A stretch of 64,000 bases of DNA from contig NZ_JAPJIV010000007.1 in assembly GCF_026241895.1 (NCBI RefSeq), positions 1-64,000 of the forward strand. Direction: 5' to 3'. Position numbers and translations under genes: made by a program. Source of the stretch: Pseudomonas sp. RIT-562. Lineage in GTDB: Bacteria; Pseudomonadota; Gammaproteobacteria; Pseudomonadales; Pseudomonadaceae. The notes beneath the pieces are model-generated. The model saw only the letters and a list, made by a program, of their open reading frames with translations. It was not told the origin of the DNA and did no database searches. The stretch's first letter is position 1. Every line of letters begins with the position of its first letter. This document shows positions 17,116 through 24,956 of this stretch, in pieces.

Positions 17116-17886
17116 ATGAGTTGGTCTGCCAGGCAATACGTTGCTTTTGAAGATGAGCGTACGCGTCCCGCCCGTGACTTGCTGGCCGCGATACCGCCAG
17201 CGCAAGTGCATGCGGCCATCGATATCGGTTGCGGTCCGGGCAACTCCACGGAGCTGCTGGTGGAGCGTTTTCCCAACGCTACGGTGCGCGGGCTGGACAG
17301 TTCCAGCGACATGATCGAAGCCGCGCGCAAGCGCTTGCCCCAGGTGCGGTTCGATGTCGCCGATATCGATCAATGGAGCGAGACCGGCCCGTTCGATGTG
17401 ATCTTCGCCAACGCGGTGTTGCAGTGGTTGCCTGATCACGCTCCATTGCTGCCGGCACTGGTCGACAAGCTGGCGCCAGGCGGCACTCTGGCGGTGCAGA
17501 TGCCCGACACCCTTAACCAGCCATCGCACCGCCTGATGCGCGAGGTTGCCGCTGCTGGGCCTTGGGCGAAAAAACTCGCCGGTGCGGCCGGGCTACGCAC
17601 CGAGGTCGCCAGCGCCAGCGATTATTACTCCGTGCTGCGCCCGCATTGTTCGCGGGTCGACATCTGGCTGACCACTTATCATCATCCCCTGGCTGCGGGA
17701 CCTTCGGGCGTTGTCGAGTGGTTCAAGGGCAGTGGCTTGCGACCGTTTCTCAAGCCGCTGAACGAGCGCGAGCAGGAAGCCTATTTGCAGGAGTATCTGG
17801 CGGGCGTCGAACAGGCTTATCCGGCGCTGGAGGATGGGTCGGTGCTGCTGCCGTTTCCGCGGTTGTTTATTGTCGCGACTCGGTAG
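17116..17886 (+). CDS. tam: Trans-aconitate 2-methyltransferase
   Basis: 256 aa, MSWSARQYVAFEDERTRPAR as in E. coli Tam. SAM motif AIDIGCGPGNSTELL, then LDSSSDMI and FANAVLQWLPDH, and the Tam-specific VQMPDTLNQPSHRLMREV. It methylates trans-aconitate, a spontaneous by-product that inhibits aconitase. Preceded by aggagaacgca. Confidence 0.9.
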   Translation: MSWSARQYVAFEDERTRPARDLLAAIPPAQVHAAIDIGCGPGNSTELLVERFPNATVRGLDSSSDMIEAARKRLPQVRFDVADIDQWSETGPFDVIFANAVLQWLPDHAPLLPALVDKLAPGGTLAVQMPDTLNQPSHRLMREVAAAGPWAKKLAGAAGLRTEVASASDYYSVLRPHCSRVDIWLTTYHHPLAAGPSGVVEWFKGSGLRPFLKPLNEREQEAYLQEYLAGVEQAYPALEDGSVLLPFPRLFIVATR

Positions 17887-17964
17887 CTCGCCAACTTTTC
17901 CGGATCTGAATCCAGTGGCGATCAAAACTGGAACCCACACCTTGTGGGATCACTTGTGGCAGTA

Positions 17965-18060
17965 ATTGTGGGAGCAAAGCTTGCTCGCGATTTGTGCACT
18001 GACATCAGCATTGATGCCAGCTGACGGTATGCAATCGCGAGCAAGCTTTGCTCCTACAGT
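17965..18060. repeat. REP inverted pair
   Basis: Arms 17965-17991 and 18034-18060 (core gcaaagcttgctcgcgat) around a 42-base centre, between tam and a convergent methyltransferase gene. Confidence 0.9.
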
Positions 18061-18095
18061 GTTGTAGTGAATTCAGGTTATTCGGCGCGCACGCT

Positions 18096-18824
18096 TCAAC
18101 GCTCCACACCCACCAGCATCATCATCGGTCTCTCACGCTCTTCAGCCAGCGCCGGCAGAGCCGCGACATCGGCATCGCTCGGGCCCCATTCGTTAACGTG
18201 GCGGATAATGAAGCCCGCTGCGATCAATGTATTAAGCAAAGTGCCGACAGTTCGATGCTGCTTGATCACCCCATCCGCCAGCCAATTGGTCACCCGTTCG
18301 CCTTCGCGCTGATAACTGTCCACCGGCCAGCGCTTGCGACCTTCGCTGTCCGTCAGCCAGCCGGGGTTGCGCGGGGCCATGAAAATCGGGTGTTCAATCG
18401 AGAAAACAAAACGCGAACCCGGCTTCAGCGCTGCATGAATCGTCGCAAATAACCTCGGCAGATCCTTGATGTAGTGCAGCGCCAACGAGCTGTAAGCCAG
18501 CTCGAACTGCGCCGGCGGCAGATCGAGCTGTTCCAGGTCGGCGCGTTCGTATCGCACAGTGGCACCAGAGGTAGTCTGACGAGCCCGTTCGAGCATTTTT
18601 TCCGATACGTCGAGCCCCAGCACACTGGCCGCGCCTTGTTCACTGGCCCAGCGACTGAACCAGCCATACCCACAGCCCAGGTCCACTACCTTCAGGCCTT
18701 TCATGGGTGGCAGCATGGCTTTGAGGGCAGGCCACTCCGGGGCTGCATCAAGGCCACCGACCGACCGGCCCAACTGGCTGTAGGCGTGGAAGAATTCGAG
18801 ATCGTCGTAGATGTTTTGGGTCAT
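18096..18824 (-). CDS. Class I SAM methyltransferase
   Basis: 242 aa. VVDLGCGYGWFSRWA is motif I, VLGLDVSEKMLERAR motif II, and LAYSSLALHYIKDLPRLF motif IV. It resembles SmtA/UbiE-like small-molecule methyltransferases; the substrate is unknown. Single gene. Confidence 0.8.
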   Translation of the reverse strand: MTQNIYDDLEFFHAYSQLGRSVGGLDAAPEWPALKAMLPPMKGLKVVDLGCGYGWFSRWASEQGAASVLGLDVSEKMLERARQTTSGATVRYERADLEQLDLPPAQFELAYSSLALHYIKDLPRLFATIHAALKPGSRFVFSIEHPIFMAPRNPGWLTDSEGRKRWPVDSYQREGERVTNWLADGVIKQHRTVGTLLNTLIAAGFIIRHVNEWGPSDADVAALPALAEERERPMMMLVGVER

Positions 18825-19121
18825 GTTCGAGGGGCTCTGTTGCGTTGGTTAGCACGGGCGGCTGTGAACTTGATCGAGGCGCACGTCGTAGAGAACTTAC
18901 CTCCTCAGACAACACCTGCAAGCAAGCTTTCGTAGGGAATTTGGTCTACGCCTTGCCGTGATGCAACGTCGGACTTCCTGCAAGGCTATGCGCTATCGTT
19001 CGGATAATGAGGGTTCCGACTTCTATCGTCCAAACCCCGGACACAAAAAAACCGGCCATCAAGGCCGGTTTTTCTTTACCTGCATCCCCCGTCAAAAACC
19101 AACGTGAGAGCGAAATCTGAG
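18825..19121. other. Intergenic region between methyltransferase and tRNA
   Basis: About 300 bases. It holds the methyltransferase promoter side and the tRNA terminator at 19045-19076; I see no gene in the rest. Confidence 0.5.
19045..19076 (-). terminator. tRNA-Gly terminator
   Basis: Stem aaaccggcc/ggccggttt with loop atcaa and a run of A on the plus strand (T on the transcribed side), 46 bases downstream of the tRNA. Confidence 0.85.
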
Positions 19122-19195
19122 TGGAGCGGGTGAAGGGAATCGAACCCTCGTTATCAGCTTGGGAAGCTGGAGTAATGCCATTATACGACACCCGC
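19122..19195 (-). tRNA. tRNA-Gly (anticodon CCC)
   Basis: 74 bases including encoded CCA. Acceptor arm GCGGGTG pairs with CACCCGC; the anticodon loop TTCCCAA gives CCC; the T-arm GGTTCGATTCC is canonical. Closely resembles E. coli glyU from the anticodon to the 3' end. Confidence 0.95.
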
Positions 19196-19302
19196 TCAGA
19201 GCGGCTGACTTTGTACCAGATGTGCGCGGGGAAATGAAGTTTTTCTTTAAGCCCAGCGCTTTAATACGGGCGAAACCGGGTAAAAAAAACCATGTGGCGG
19301 TC

Positions 19303-19351
19303 TATCGCGGGCAAGCCTTGCTCCTGCGGGGGAGGGGCTTGCTCGCGATGA
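19303..19351. repeat. Compact REP pair
   Basis: Inverted REP arms (tatcgcgggcaagccttgct and gggcttgctcgcgatga) almost back-to-back, just past the end of phaG. Confidence 0.85.
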
Positions 19352-19358
19352 CTCTGTT

Positions 19359-20243
19359 TCAGATTGCCAGTGCATGGTGATCCTGGACGTAGTGGTAACG
19401 CGGTCGGCTCTCATGTTGCGCGGGTTTGAGGAAACCGAGCAGGGCATTGCGGCTGTCGCGGCAGGCGGCCTTGTGTTCCATGTCGAGGAAGTGGCCAGTC
19501 GCTTCCAGGGTGGTGAAGGTGCTGTGCTGTACGTGGTTGGCGAACAGTCGTGCGCCGTCGGTGGCGGTGTATTCGTCCCATTCGCCGTTCATGAACAGCA
19601 CTGGTACCTTGATCTTCTCGGATGCCTTGAGGAAGCACTGGCGATCGCTGTTGAGCAGGTCGCTGATGTGGAAGTGCATCTGCCCGTACTCGTGTTCGGC
19701 CAGGCTGCTGACGTGCCGGTAGTTGAAGCGCTTGAACAGCGTTGGCAGGTGTTTGCCGATGGTGCTGTTGACCAGGTTGCCGACGCGGTCGCCATCGCGG
19801 CTGCCGAGGTAATCGATGCCGCGCTCGAGGTAGTCGAGCATGTGCGCATTGATCTCCGGGGAGAACGAGCTGATCACGGCTTTCTCGATGCGCCGTGGCT
19901 GTTGCGCCAGGGCCACCAGGGTGGCGGCGCCGCCCCAGGAGAACGACAGCACGTGTTCGGCGGCGAAGTGGTCGATCAACTCGAGGAGGATCTGCCCTTC
20001 GACTTCCTTGGTCAGCAGTTTCTCGTGCAGGTTGTGGGCCTTCGACTTGCCCGCGTAGGGCTGGTCGTAGCACACCACATTGAACTGCGGATGCAGATTT
20101 TTCACGGTTTGTGCAAACGACGCAGTCGTGGCCATCGAGCCGTTGACCAAGATAATGGTCTTCTCTGCGGCGTCTGCGCGATAGAACTCCGTGTAAACCC
20201 GATACTGACCTTGTATATCCAGCACAGCGATTTCTGGCCTCAT
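19359..20243 (-). CDS. phaG: PhaG, (R)-3-hydroxydecanoyl-ACP:CoA transacylase/thioesterase
   Basis: 294 aa from ATG 20243 with aggag ten bases upstream. MRPEIAVLDIQGQYRVYTEF and IGKHLPTLFKRFNYRHVSSL match P. putida PhaG almost word for word; SFSWGGA is the alpha/beta-hydrolase nucleophile elbow, and GHFLDMEHKAA holds the catalytic His. PhaG diverts 3-hydroxyacyl groups from fatty acid synthesis to medium-chain polyhydroxyalkanoate; its relative RhlA makes rhamnolipid precursors. No pha or rhl genes are near, as is usual for phaG. Confidence 0.92.
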   Translation of the reverse strand: MRPEIAVLDIQGQYRVYTEFYRADAAEKTIILVNGSMATTASFAQTVKNLHPQFNVVCYDQPYAGKSKAHNLHEKLLTKEVEGQILLELIDHFAAEHVLSFSWGGAATLVALAQQPRRIEKAVISSFSPEINAHMLDYLERGIDYLGSRDGDRVGNLVNSTIGKHLPTLFKRFNYRHVSSLAEHEYGQMHFHISDLLNSDRQCFLKASEKIKVPVLFMNGEWDEYTATDGARLFANHVQHSTFTTLEATGHFLDMEHKAACRDSRNALLGFLKPAQHESRPRYHYVQDHHALAI

Positions 20244-20557
20244 GTCATAAGACTCCTGGCAAGCGGGTATGCGCGCAAATGAGATTGCACGAGCTTTGTG
20301 ACAGGTAGGCATATGCCTGGAATTTTGCGAGGCCCATGTCGATCCGGTACGGCAGGTCGACGGGTATTATTATTGGCGGGCAGTCTGCCGGTCTGAGGCG
20401 GAACCTGAGGGTTCACTAACCGGCAAAAAGTTTCTTAGAAGTATGTTGTGACTCGTCAGTCACATTTCGGCTGACGACCTGATTCAAGCAGGGGCGAGGG
20501 CATCGCGCAAGTGCCATTCGTAAATTGTTCTACAACTTCTGCTCAGCGGTAGGCCGC
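20244..20557. other. Intergenic region between phaG and rsuA
   Basis: About 310 bases. A small perfect hairpin (tgtgact/agtcaca, 20447-20464) is the only structure I see; it may end the rsuA transcript or be part of phaG control. No gene supported. Confidence 0.4.
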
Positions 20558-21250
20558 TTAGATCATTTCGATCTCTTCAGCGCTGAGCGGGCGGTATTCC
20601 CCCGGTTTCAGCGATGCGTCGAGCACCAGCGGCCCCATGCTTTCGCGGTGCAGGCGCAGCACCTTGTTGTCGAAGTGGCCGAACATGCGCTTCACCTGGT
20701 GATAGCGGCCCTCGACGATGCTCAGGCGCGCAGACCTGGGCCCAAGGACGAGCAGATCGGCGGGCAGGGTGGTCAGGTCCTCGAACGCGAAGTACAGGCC
20801 CTCGGTGAATTTCTGCGCGTACTCAGGGCCGATTATCTGCTCGGTCTCGACGTAGTAGACCTTGGGCAGTTTGGTCTGGGGCTGGGTCAGCCGTCGCGAC
20901 CAGCTGCCGTCGTTGGTGATCAGCAGCAGGCCGGTGGTGTTGAAATCCAGGCGTCCGGCGATGTGCAGGTCGTCCTTGTCCGGTTCGTGGAGCAGATTGA
21001 GGACGGTCGGATGCTCCGGATCGCGAGTGGCGCTGACGCAGCCAGGCGGTTTGTGCAGCATGTAGTGACGCACGGGTTTGCCCGCCTGCAGCACCTCGCC
21101 GTCGACTTCAACGCGGCTGAACTCACGGACTTCGGCATGCGGGTCGCTGACAACCTTGCCATCGATGCGCACGCGTTTTTCAACCAGCAACAGGCGCACC
21201 TGCTTACGGTTGAAGCGCGGCAGGTTGCTGAGGAAACGGTCTACACGCAT
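20558..21250 (-). CDS. rsuA: 16S rRNA pseudouridine(516) synthase
   Basis: 230 aa. N-terminal S4-like domain (MRVDRFLSNLPRFNRKQVRL) and catalytic motif HIAGRLDFNTTGLLLITNDG with the Asp of RLD. C-terminal KRMFGHFDNKVLRLHRESMG is typical of RsuA. It modifies U516 of 16S rRNA during small-subunit assembly. Confidence 0.92.
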   Translation of the reverse strand: MRVDRFLSNLPRFNRKQVRLLLVEKRVRIDGKVVSDPHAEVREFSRVEVDGEVLQAGKPVRHYMLHKPPGCVSATRDPEHPTVLNLLHEPDKDDLHIAGRLDFNTTGLLLITNDGSWSRRLTQPQTKLPKVYYVETEQIIGPEYAQKFTEGLYFAFEDLTTLPADLLVLGPRSARLSIVEGRYHQVKRMFGHFDNKVLRLHRESMGPLVLDASLKPGEYRPLSAEEIEMI

Positions 21251-21282
21251 GACGGCGGATCGGCAGGAAACGGTCGCGTATC

Positions 21283-21501
21283 TTACGTGATCGGCCGGGC
21301 GGCTGCTTGCAGTTGCGCCTCGACTCCGGCGCAGCGCGGGCAGAGGCAGGAGGCGTTACGCAGTTCAGTTGGCAAGGCTTCGAGGACGGCCGGGTCGATG
21401 CTGACGCCGAAGCACCAGCACGCTCGCGCGGCGGTGCGAGGGTCGGCCAGGGTGCAGGCGTTGGGCGCGCCGCAGGCCGGGCAGGTATCTGGTTTATTCA
21501 T
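21283..21501 (-). CDS. Cysteine-rich CWC family protein
   Basis: 72 aa from ATG 21501 (MNKPDTCPACGAPNACTLAD). Cysteines in CPACGAPNAC, CWC and CLCPRC likely bind zinc. The family is small and of unknown function. Its start overlaps the end of the diguanylate cyclase gene by 8 bases, so the two are probably co-translated. Confidence 0.8.
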   Translation of the reverse strand: MNKPDTCPACGAPNACTLADPRTAARACWCFGVSIDPAVLEALPTELRNASCLCPRCAGVEAQLQAAARPIT

Positions 21502-22981
21502 ATGCGCAGTGAGGCTTTTCGATGCAGGTGCGGTTGCGGCCGGTTTGCTTGGCCCGATACATCGCATGATCCGCCCGGGACAGTAGCGTGTGCAAGGTGT
21601 CTTCGGGTTGCAGAGTGGTGAGGCCGATGCTCACGGTGAGTTTCAGCGAGTGACCGTTGTAGGCGTAGTCCTGCTGCTCGACGTGCTGGCGAATTTTTTC
21701 AGCGATCTTCTGGCCGGTTGCGCCATCGGTGTCCTTGAGCAAGACGATGAATTCTTCACCGCCCCAGCGGCAGACGATGTCGGAATGCCGCAGGCAGCTT
21801 TCCAGGTCCCGAGCGAAGCCGATCAGCACCTGGTCACCGGCAAGGTGGCCATAGGTGTCGTTCAATGCCTTGAAGTGATCCAGGTCCAGCAGCATCGCGG
21901 TCAATGGTTTCGGCTCGCGCTGGGCTTCGTGCATGGCTTGCGCGGCCAGCAGGTCGAAGCCGCGGCGGTTGGGCAGTTCGGTCAGGCTGTCGAGAGTGGC
22001 CTGGGCATGGATGCGGCTCTGGTAGCGCTTGATCACGCGGTTCAGCAGGGCCAGCACGATCAGGGTGACGAGCAGGCAGATCAGCAAATTGAGGTACAGC
22101 GAATGGCGAATTTCGCTCAGGGCACCGTCTTCGCGCTTGTCGACGAACAGGTACCAGTTGAGCTCCGGGATAAACCGCACGTTGAGAAAATGGCCCTGGC
22201 CCTGGACGGTGTATTCGTAGCTGCCGCTGTGGGGCTTGGGCAATTGGCTGACCAGGCTCTTCATGCTGTCGAGCTCGCCCAGGGTCTGCCCGATGTGCGC
22301 ACCTTGCGGCCCGCCTTCGGCGCCGGTCAGTACCAGGCGGCCGAAGGTGTCGACGAAATACACGCTGCGCTGGTAGCGCTGCTGGTAGCGGTCGATCAGC
22401 TTGATCACTGCATCGACGGTCAGACCGACGCCTGCAGCGCCGATGAACCGGTTGTTGTAGTCATAGACTTTGTAGTTGATGAAGAACGTCAGGTTGTCCT
22501 TGTTGGCCAGGTCCGGATCGACGTTGATCTCGTAGGGCTCGGCCATGTCGCGCACGCGAAAGTACCAGGCATCCCGGGGCTCGGTGACCTTGATCTGCTT
22601 GAGCACACCCTTGGCGTGGCAGTAGGTGAGGCTGGCGTTGGAAACGAAAAACGCGGTGTAGGCGCCGTAATGCGTCATCACCTCGTTGAGGTAGCGGGTC
22701 ATCTGCTCGGGGTTCTGCTCGCCGTTTACCACCCAGTCTCGCATGAAGGTGTCGCGGGACATCATTGAGGAAATCAGGATTGGCCGGACCAGGTCTTTCT
22801 GAATTTCCGAATAGACGGTGTCGGAGGTCAGCGGCAGCTCGGTGTTGACGATGCTGTCGCGGATCGACGCTCGCGAGGCGTAATAGCTGAGCAGCGACGT
22901 GGCCAGAAAGCCGGCGCCCAGCAGCGCAATCAGTGTGAGAACCAACGAACGTTGCGAATACAGCGGCGAGCGAAGCGGCAT
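21494..22981 (-). CDS. Cache-GGDEF diguanylate cyclase
   Basis: 495 aa from ATG 22981 (MPLRSPLYSQRSLVLTL). TM1 about residues 13-35, a periplasmic dCache-type sensor region to about 285 (GAAGVGLTVDAVIKLIDRYQ), TM2 about 292-312, then GGDEF domain with DSLTELPNRRGF and the active-site WGGEEF. It should make c-di-GMP. The I-site (RxxD) is not clear: LESCLRHSDIV contains RHSD upstream of the active site, which fits product inhibition. The signal is unknown. Confidence 0.9.
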   Translation of the reverse strand: MPLRSPLYSQRSLVLTLIALLGAGFLATSLLSYYASRASIRDSIVNTELPLTSDTVYSEIQKDLVRPILISSMMSRDTFMRDWVVNGEQNPEQMTRYLNEVMTHYGAYTAFFVSNASLTYCHAKGVLKQIKVTEPRDAWYFRVRDMAEPYEINVDPDLANKDNLTFFINYKVYDYNNRFIGAAGVGLTVDAVIKLIDRYQQRYQRSVYFVDTFGRLVLTGAEGGPQGAHIGQTLGELDSMKSLVSQLPKPHSGSYEYTVQGQGHFLNVRFIPELNWYLFVDKREDGALSEIRHSLYLNLLICLLVTLIVLALLNRVIKRYQSRIHAQATLDSLTELPNRRGFDLLAAQAMHEAQREPKPLTAMLLDLDHFKALNDTYGHLAGDQVLIGFARDLESCLRHSDIVCRWGGEEFIVLLKDTDGATGQKIAEKIRQHVEQQDYAYNGHSLKLTVSIGLTTLQPEDTLHTLLSRADHAMYRAKQTGRNRTCIEKPHCAYE

Positions 22982-23122
22982 GACAATTCCGTTGGCAAGG
23001 ATCCGATGCAAGGCATTCTAAAGGCACTGCGGGGAAATAACTGCATGATTTGTGGGGTGAATTGGCCGCGATGCGGATGGCGGTGTCATGTGCACTACCG
23101 CCATCTCGCGTTCACCCCGGCC

Positions 23123-23149
23123 TCTGTAGGAGTCTGGCTTGCCAGCGAT
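23123..23149. repeat. Single REP-like copy
   Basis: tgtaggagtctggcttgcca resembles one REP arm; no inverted partner nearby. Lies at the 3' end of the guanidine operon. Confidence 0.5.
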
Positions 23150-23157
23150 TCGAAAGG

Positions 23158-24930
23158 TCACCCCCGATCTAACAGATACGCACGCCATCCACCCAAATGG
23201 CTGATGTCCACCGCACCCTCCAACCCATACCCTTCACAGATAAACCCACTCTCCCAACGACAATCTGCCAGCTGCACTTTACCCAAGCCCAGCGGCGCCG
23301 GAATTCCGGATAGGAACGAGCCCAGTTCGCTGCTCGGCAACTCCCAGACTTCCACCGCAATGGCCACGCCGCCTTTCTTCACCCGCACCATGCCCGGGCG
23401 AAACGGTGGGCCGCCGGCCAGTGCATACAGTTGGTAGTCCGGCGAACTGAAAGTCGTCTCGACCAGCGTCGCGCCCCGGCGCTTAAGCTGCCAGTTCAGT
23501 GCCAACCCGTCCAGATGCGCGCCGCACACCACCAGCCGGGCTCGATCGTTGCGCGCGATCGTGGTAGCAGGGCCTGCATCGGCCGGCTGCTGGAAAGCCT
23601 GTGCCACGCTCAGCAGGTATTGATCGGTAAACGCGCGGCCAAACAGCGTCACGCCCCATGGCAGGCCGTTGCCCATGAAGGCGCTGGGCACGGCGACTGC
23701 GGCGTAGTCGAGCAGGTTCATGAAGTTGGTGTAGTAACCCAATTCCGAGTTGCGCAGCACCGGTTCCGCTTCCAGTTCGGCCAGGGTCACCGGACGGCCG
23801 ATGGATGGGGTAACGACGCAGTCGAGGTTTTCCAGGGCCTTGTCGCACAGGGCTTTCAAGGCTTGCAGGCGATACTGCGCGCGGAAGGTTTGCACTCCGT
23901 CGACCCCGGGCGCCTTGGCCAGCACTGCGCGGATTACCGGCAACACCGCTTCTGGATTGTGCTCCAGCAAGTCGCCGGCGACGCTGTAGCGCTCGGCCAC
24001 CCACGGGCCTTCATACAGCAGGCGCGCCGCTTCGAGGAAGGGCGACAGGTCCAGCTCGACCGCCTCGCCGCCCAGTGCCTTGAGCCGCTCGATGGCATCG
24101 GCGAACAGCCGCGGGCCTTCCGCGCAGCCAAAGAACTCGAGGTCCTGGGTTCGCGGTACGCCGAAGCGAAACGGTCGCGGAGCACCGAACGCCGAGCCGT
24201 CGTTCCACTGGGGATTGCTGCGGCTGTAGGCGTCCCGTGGGTCCAGCTGCGCCGTCAGCGCCAGCAGCTGGCTGGCTTCCCGGGCGGTGGCGGTAAAGGT
24301 GGTGACGCAATCCAGAGTGCGACAGGCCGGGACTACGCCTGCGGTGGAGATCAAGCCTTTGCTGGCTTTCATCCCGACCAGATTGTTCAGCGCGGCGGGC
24401 ACGCGGCCAGAACCCGCAGTGTCGGTGCCCAAGGCAAAACTCGCCACACCCAGGGCCACCGCCAGCGAAGATCCGGCGCTGGAGCCGCCCGATGGATATT
24501 CCGGCAGCACGCTGTTGGGGCACGCACCGTAAGGCGAACGACTGCCATTGAGTCCGGTGGCGAACTGATCGAGATTGGTCTTGCCCAGGGGAATCGCGCC
24601 CAGCGCCAGCAACTGCTCGACGATGGTCGCCGAGCACTGCGGCACATAGGCAAATGCCGGGCACGCCGCCGTGGTCGGAATGCCGGCCAGATCGATGTTG
24701 TCCTTGATCGCGAACGGCACGCCGTAGAGCGGCAGGCTGTCGATGTCGCGATCGTCGAGCGCGGCGAGGTAAGGCTCGAGCTCTTCGGCGCTGAGCAAAT
24801 GGATGAACAGGTGGTAATCCGGGTTCAGCGCCGCAGCCTTGTCGCGCAGGGCGGGGAGCAGTTGGCGCGGGGTCAGGCTGCCGTCGCGGTAGGCACTGCG
24901 CAGGGCGTCGAGTTGCAGGTTGATAGTCAT
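23158..24930 (-). CDS. atzF: Allophanate hydrolase
   Basis: 590 aa from ATG 24930 (MTINLQLDALRSAYRDGSL). Amidase-signature Ser-Ser-Lys triad: FAIKDNIDLAG, GGSSAGSSLAV and TDTAGSGRVP. The C-terminal about 120 residues are the AtzF-specific domain (LVVCGAHLDGLALNWQL) needed for complete breakdown of allophanate. It hydrolyses allophanate to ammonia and CO2 and completes the pathway started by the carboxylase 26 bases upstream. Last gene of the operon. A longer frame upstream is only overlap with the carboxylase gene. Confidence 0.93.
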   Translation of the reverse strand: MTINLQLDALRSAYRDGSLTPRQLLPALRDKAAALNPDYHLFIHLLSAEELEPYLAALDDRDIDSLPLYGVPFAIKDNIDLAGIPTTAACPAFAYVPQCSATIVEQLLALGAIPLGKTNLDQFATGLNGSRSPYGACPNSVLPEYPSGGSSAGSSLAVALGVASFALGTDTAGSGRVPAALNNLVGMKASKGLISTAGVVPACRTLDCVTTFTATAREASQLLALTAQLDPRDAYSRSNPQWNDGSAFGAPRPFRFGVPRTQDLEFFGCAEGPRLFADAIERLKALGGEAVELDLSPFLEAARLLYEGPWVAERYSVAGDLLEHNPEAVLPVIRAVLAKAPGVDGVQTFRAQYRLQALKALCDKALENLDCVVTPSIGRPVTLAELEAEPVLRNSELGYYTNFMNLLDYAAVAVPSAFMGNGLPWGVTLFGRAFTDQYLLSVAQAFQQPADAGPATTIARNDRARLVVCGAHLDGLALNWQLKRRGATLVETTFSSPDYQLYALAGGPPFRPGMVRVKKGGVAIAVEVWELPSSELGSFLSGIPAPLGLGKVQLADCRWESGFICEGYGLEGAVDISHLGGWRAYLLDRG

Positions 24931-24956
24931 GCTGTCAGTCCTTTTGCAAAATAGAT